A DNA stretch of 64,000 nt, taken from assembly GCF_964355755.1 (NCBI RefSeq), contig NC_092670.1, positions 6,099,001-6,163,000 on the forward strand. The letters run 5' to 3'. Numbering within the stretch: position 1 is the stretch's first letter; every line of letters starts with the position of its first letter. A model generated the notes under the pieces. The model was not told the origin of the DNA. It ran no database searches and saw only the letters and a list, made by a program, of their open reading frames with translations. This DNA comes from Antedon mediterranea (lineage: Eukaryota > Echinodermata > Crinoidea > Comatulida > Antedonidae). A program made the position numbers and the translations under genes. Positions 56,901-62,900 of the stretch are shown in pieces.

Positions 56901-59900
56901 AATAATCAATGAAAATCGATAGTCCTTTTTGTTAATAAGAGAGGTTATGGCGTAATGGATACAATAACATATATATATTGCTAGTATCCTTCCTATACTT
57001 TAGGTAAAGTGATTTCTAATAATAGTGTACCGTGATATTCAATGCATTTAAATACCATACAAAACAGCTTAACTTACCGTAATAAAAATAAAGTATTTGA
57101 AAAAGTAGACGATCACCTCTCATTTTGCTGCACTGTAACTGTGGGTACAAAAGTCTGAGAAATATATTTACATTTTTACCATGATCAAATTTGGTAGAAA
57201 ATCCTGTATATCAAAGTTACTCTATGAGTTAATTTCTACATTTCTACAACTCTGTTGTCTGTCAGGTGGAATGGTAAATACCTGGAAGAAGCGTTATTGT
57301 GTCCTTCGTGATGAGACACTGATGTGGTTCCGTGCCAAGCAGGAAGCACTGAAATCAGGATGGCTGATGAAGAAAGGTGGTGGAACAAGTACATTATCAA
57401 GGTAAGTTAACTGCACTAGAAAGAGGCACATCACACATGTTTTGCCTAACTAGTTTGATAGTGTAGCTTTAAGAATTAAATACTTTCACCATTTTGTTGA
57501 ATACTTTTCTTCCTCTTTCTATTTTCATTTAAAGAGATGGGAAATTAACATCACTCATGGAAATCATGCCACAATTCATGCAACATATCTCTCCCTACCG
57601 TGTACTTTCTGCTTTTTTGTAGTGTTGTTCATGGCAGAAAAAAATAGATATTAGAGTATTTTTCATGGCAGAAAAGAAATGGATTTAGAGTGTTGTCCAT
57701 AACAGATCTGAAATAGACATTTAGATAGTTGTCCAAGGCAGAACAGAAATGGAAGAGTGTCAATATGTTTAATCCAGTACTGGGACTAAAACTTGTGCGC
57801 ACATACTTGCATGGGACTATACAGGCTGTTTGTAACAATTTAATGACATATATGTTATATGTTATTGCTTGGATTGTATCTTATATTTTCATACTTTACT
57901 TGTGTTCTTAGACGGAATTGGAGGAAGAGATTTTTTGTATTAAAGGGCATTGAACTAGCATACTATGAATCTGACAGTGATGGAGCACCTTGTAAAGGAA
58001 TTATTAACATTAAACAAACAAAGTTAGTATTCAATGTTGTTATAATGCAGATTTTTTTTTTTTAAATTTATCTAAAACGTTAAAGCATTTATACCATAAC
58101 TGGATGCATCCTATATGATCTCATTTATCTTGTTGTGTCTGAAGTAGGCCCTCTTTTAGTCACCCATTCAACAGGATATCAGGGAAGCCCCTACTCTTCT
58201 GAAAGATAAACTGAAAGCCAGAAACTTATCGAAGAACATTGTTCTAGCACCGTTTATCAACGTCAGAATTATTCATTTCATCTACTTTCAATTTTTTCCA
58301 AGTGGCTTTACTTTTGTTCTTATCTTCATATGTTAAAGAAGAGAATGTATGTTTTGATTGATTGATTGATTTTACAGAGATATACTTGATAGCAGTTTTG
58401 GCAGAGAGAGTTCATTGGACATTATCACTGACAAGAGAACTTACCACATTGTTGCAGACAATGCTGATGATTTGAGGTAAATTAATACATTGTCATTTGT
58501 TGGTAGAACATTAACACCTTCGGCATTTATCTTTTACCATAAAATGATTTCTCTTTGTGATTTTCACTTTCTTTACTGCCTTCCTTGGTCCATAAAGAAT
58601 TTAATAAAAAGGTTGTACCACAACAAAATGTCCCCTAAATATTCAACTGTATTCATATTATAAAAATATCTTTACATCATTTTAGTGAGTGGTTTAGTAT
58701 ATTGATGCGAGTAAAGAACGCTAATGAATACGAACTCAAACAAATGCAAGATGAGGATGCGAATCCAAAGAACGCTATCGGCACACTTGATGTTGCCGTC
58801 ATTGACTCTGTGGTACCAGTACACCTTCAGACAAAACCGAATGCGTTTGCAATTATCACAGCTGAAAGGGTCTTCAATATGTCTGCAGATTCACCAGAAG
58901 ACATGAATGGATGGTTAAAAGGTATTTGTATAAAATATAATAAATAAAATCCAGTAAGATATTTATAATAGCCAATAGGGAGGAAAGCCTGTATCAAGTT
59001 TTCCACAAAGCTAAGAATCAAAAGCGTCATCTTAGAAGCATAGATAGTCATATTTCCACCTTCCAAATCCCACATTCTATTCTATTCTACAAAGAAAAGA
59101 GTGCCTAACAATACTTAGTAATTAATTACAAAGAAAAGTTTTAAGTTGACCTTTAAATAGAGGTGTCGAATTCGCTCCATTCTGGTTCATTCAATTTGTT
59201 GCTTCATCAAAATTAATAGTTTGATAAATGCATCTACTTTCTTCAAAGCTAAAGATTTAACAACCAATCGTATTGCACATAATGAGTTATGACATGCTCA
59301 TGAGCACTCATGCGAATCAAACACCTAAGGAAACATATTTTATCCATTTATTTTATATTGACACTGTTGATTCGTCTATTTGTTATTTAAATATTTTTAT
59401 ATAGTTTATTATATATCATTGTTGTTACTTTGGGAGTACGGAACCTGAACTCTTGTTATAGTGATTAGGTTCACTTTTAGGTTCCTGCCTACTCCCTTAG
59501 TTTCTGTGTTTTTGTTTGTTTGTATCTGGTTTTTGGCAATAAATAATAATAATAATAATAATCAGGATGAAAATCATAGTTATTATGAAATGGTAGCAAG
59601 AATTTTCTCTGCAAGTAGAAGGATGAAATACATATTAGGCTTGCTGATATAATCTTAGAAAGAAGAATTATTAAATTGTTCTTTAGTCAAATAAATATAT
59701 ATTTATAATTAAATTTGTTTTTGTTTTGCCTGTTAGCTCTAACTCAGTACCATAAAGGTCAAAGGACGTACAGTAAGGAAGAGATCCTCATGAGTGGTTG
59801 GCTGACCAAAGAAAATACGGGAACAATTTCACGTCCTGGCATCACGCGTAAAAAACGATACTTTATTCTCACTAGCCATTCCTTAGACATCTACAAGAGC

Positions 59901-62900
59901 GTCGACCTTCAGCATAAACTTGGTGCAATAGCACTAAATCGGTTATGTTCAGTAACCGTCCCAGACGATAAGATGTTTAAAGAGATTGGTAAGTTGATCT
60001 ACTTATTTACTATCCAAAACTTGAAATACATATACAGTTCTTGATTGACAATAAAACAATAATACGTGTGGTTTCTTTTCGGTGGTAAATATAGGTGGAG
60101 GAATTAGGGTGCAATGTTTGTGGATTTACATAAATCATAGATTTTAGATTATATTGAATAAAAAAACAAGAAATATACCGGTATTTCAAAATTCCAGAGT
60201 ATGAAATTTTTTTGTGGCCAGATTCAATATTGCATATCTTCCCAATTTAATATATATAATATATAATCCTTTTGTCAATTGAAGTGATTGTTTGTCATCA
60301 TGTGGGTGACTGGCGGGTACAGTGGCTGTCCAGAACAGTGTTGTCTGGAGTAATTGTCTAGTGGTTGTCCTACAATGTCTCCATTAAAAATTCTAAACAG
60401 TCAAATTTACTGTCGGTGATTACTGCATTTTTCATTGAAATATATGAAATAAAATATAATTCATATATATACAAATTAAATTAAATAACAATAAAACCAT
60501 CAACATCATACAACAAAAAATGGTAAACTTGAATGGGAAATTTATTCCCTATAAATATCATAAGGAATAATTATGCTGGATTAACAGGTTTGTAGAACAT
60601 GAATGGTGTGGTTTGCTGGTCATGACGGCATGTTGGAATAATGCTATCCCATAATGCATAAACATGTTCATTCTATATTTAACAAAGGAATGCAGTTTGT
60701 GGTGTTTGCTATTTACTGGGTTTAATAGTGCTTTTACTTAGAATTTGAACTGATAACTTAACTAACACCTTTAATGTCTAATTTATACTAAATTTATTCA
60801 ATATTTTACACTTTCCAAAGATTCACACATTGTTTATACACTTCTACATTTTCAACCTTGTAAACTATACTTTTTTTGTTATGCATTTACATTTGCACTT
60901 TTTATTGATCAATCAGTAATAACTAAATCTACAAAATACTGATTTAAACTTAAAATGAGTAGTGTATTTAAGAAAAGTTAATTTGAAAAATTACGAAAAT
61001 TACAAATTTTAGTAAATTACATGATTTGGTTAAAGCATGGATGTTATCAATCTAGCATTGTGTTTCATAATTTCATATAGAGTATGTTAGTATTATTTTC
61101 CATACAAACTGGCTCTATGGCACTCTAGCTTATCCTGGAGTTCTATGGTCTATTTAAGTCCTGGGAAAATTTTTTTTTAATTAATACGATTTTGAGCATG
61201 AAAATAACAATGTCTTCCTAGAAAATAATGGAAAACTAGTTACGGGAGAACACTCGTGATGACTGTATTTTAGTTACATTGAGTTGAGATCAGCTGCTCA
61301 GAGAGCTTCATGCTGCCCAGTTGAGTTGAGTTCCTTGTTGAATGACAAACCTTAATAGAATAATTATAAATACTAAAAAATGAAATTATGATACAAAATA
61401 TCCCGTCATTGTACTTGTTTCATAATGTTACCTTATATTCATATACATGTTACAGTATTTATATATAATCATAGCATATATTTTAAAATATGTATACATT
61501 TTTAGACTAGTTATTTGTTCCATTTTTTTACCCTGTCCCTGATAGCTATATCCTATATTATAGTTTTTATTTTGTAGTTAATCATTATTTATATATCATT
61601 GTTTGATGTAACTTATACTATCCATAGCACATACCATATTTATTGCATCTCGTATTTAAATCTTATTTTATCAACTTCCTTTCATTTAAATATATTATAT
61701 ATTATATTTCACATTATATGCACCAGTTGATATTATATATTTTAAGATTTTGCAAATGAAGGAGGACAAGTATACATTGGTAAACTAATTTTTTAAAAGT
61801 CATGAAGTAAAATGACCAACTAAAGCTATATTGAATTCAATTTTAGAATAATGAATGCTTAACTTCAGTTACATTTGACAAAATTAATTTTAATTAAACA
61901 TGTTTACATTTGAGAAATCATAAAAATGTATAATATATTAGAAAAATCTTTAATGTAAATCATAATATAAAAAACTGTAATTTAAATTATAAACATTTTT
62001 GGTTTTTAAACAAATATATTAAGTAATAATTACCTGAACACCTTGCAGACTACCCACCAGAGTTGGTGATTATGAACGGTAACAGACGATCCCCTCCCTC
62101 CGGTAACCCCGAAACAAACCGTAGAAGCTCGTTTAGTTTTGGCCGCAAAAGCTCTATCAGTGGATTGGCAACTTTAAGCCGTCCACGTTCCAACAGTAGA
62201 CCATACGTTAGAGATTATGGTAGGTATTGTGGGTAGGTAGTGGCATGTCGAATTTAGGAACATCAAAAACGCACGCTTTTTTTGCACGTTTTGCATGGCT
62301 CTTAAACGATTAACAATTTTTATGTGCTGGGAAAACAATGAAATGTTTGGTGTATTTTTTCTGTATTAAGTTTTGGGTTTGTGTGCAGTTTTAAAATCAA
62401 TATATTTTATTGGTTTTGTAGGTAAAATCCACACTAATTTCAACTTACATTTACTTAAATTCATGTTCATTTCAAAATAATACATTATAATCATAATTTA
62501 TTCACAGCAGTTAAACAATTATATTGTCATTACAGAGTTTTAGCATAGCACAGGTGTTCTAATATACAAATATGCAAATGAACAAACATTATAATACAAG
62601 TGTAAATCAACACATTTCTAACTTTTAAATGTTTAGATTCATTTGCAAATAAATTGCATTCCTTCAGTATGAATATGGAAGTTTAAATGAAGGTGTCATT
62701 GCACAAATCTAAATGTTGCATATATTTTTTAATTACGTCTAGTGTCATGAAATATTTCAATTTTGTCTGGTAGCATTTTGTTTCAAACAAAACTTCACCT
62801 ATACCTTGTATAATGTATTTTTTGCCTTAATAGGATTAATTAATTTTGAATAACATAGGAATAGATAAGAATTTGAGAGATTTTATCATTATTTTGTTTA

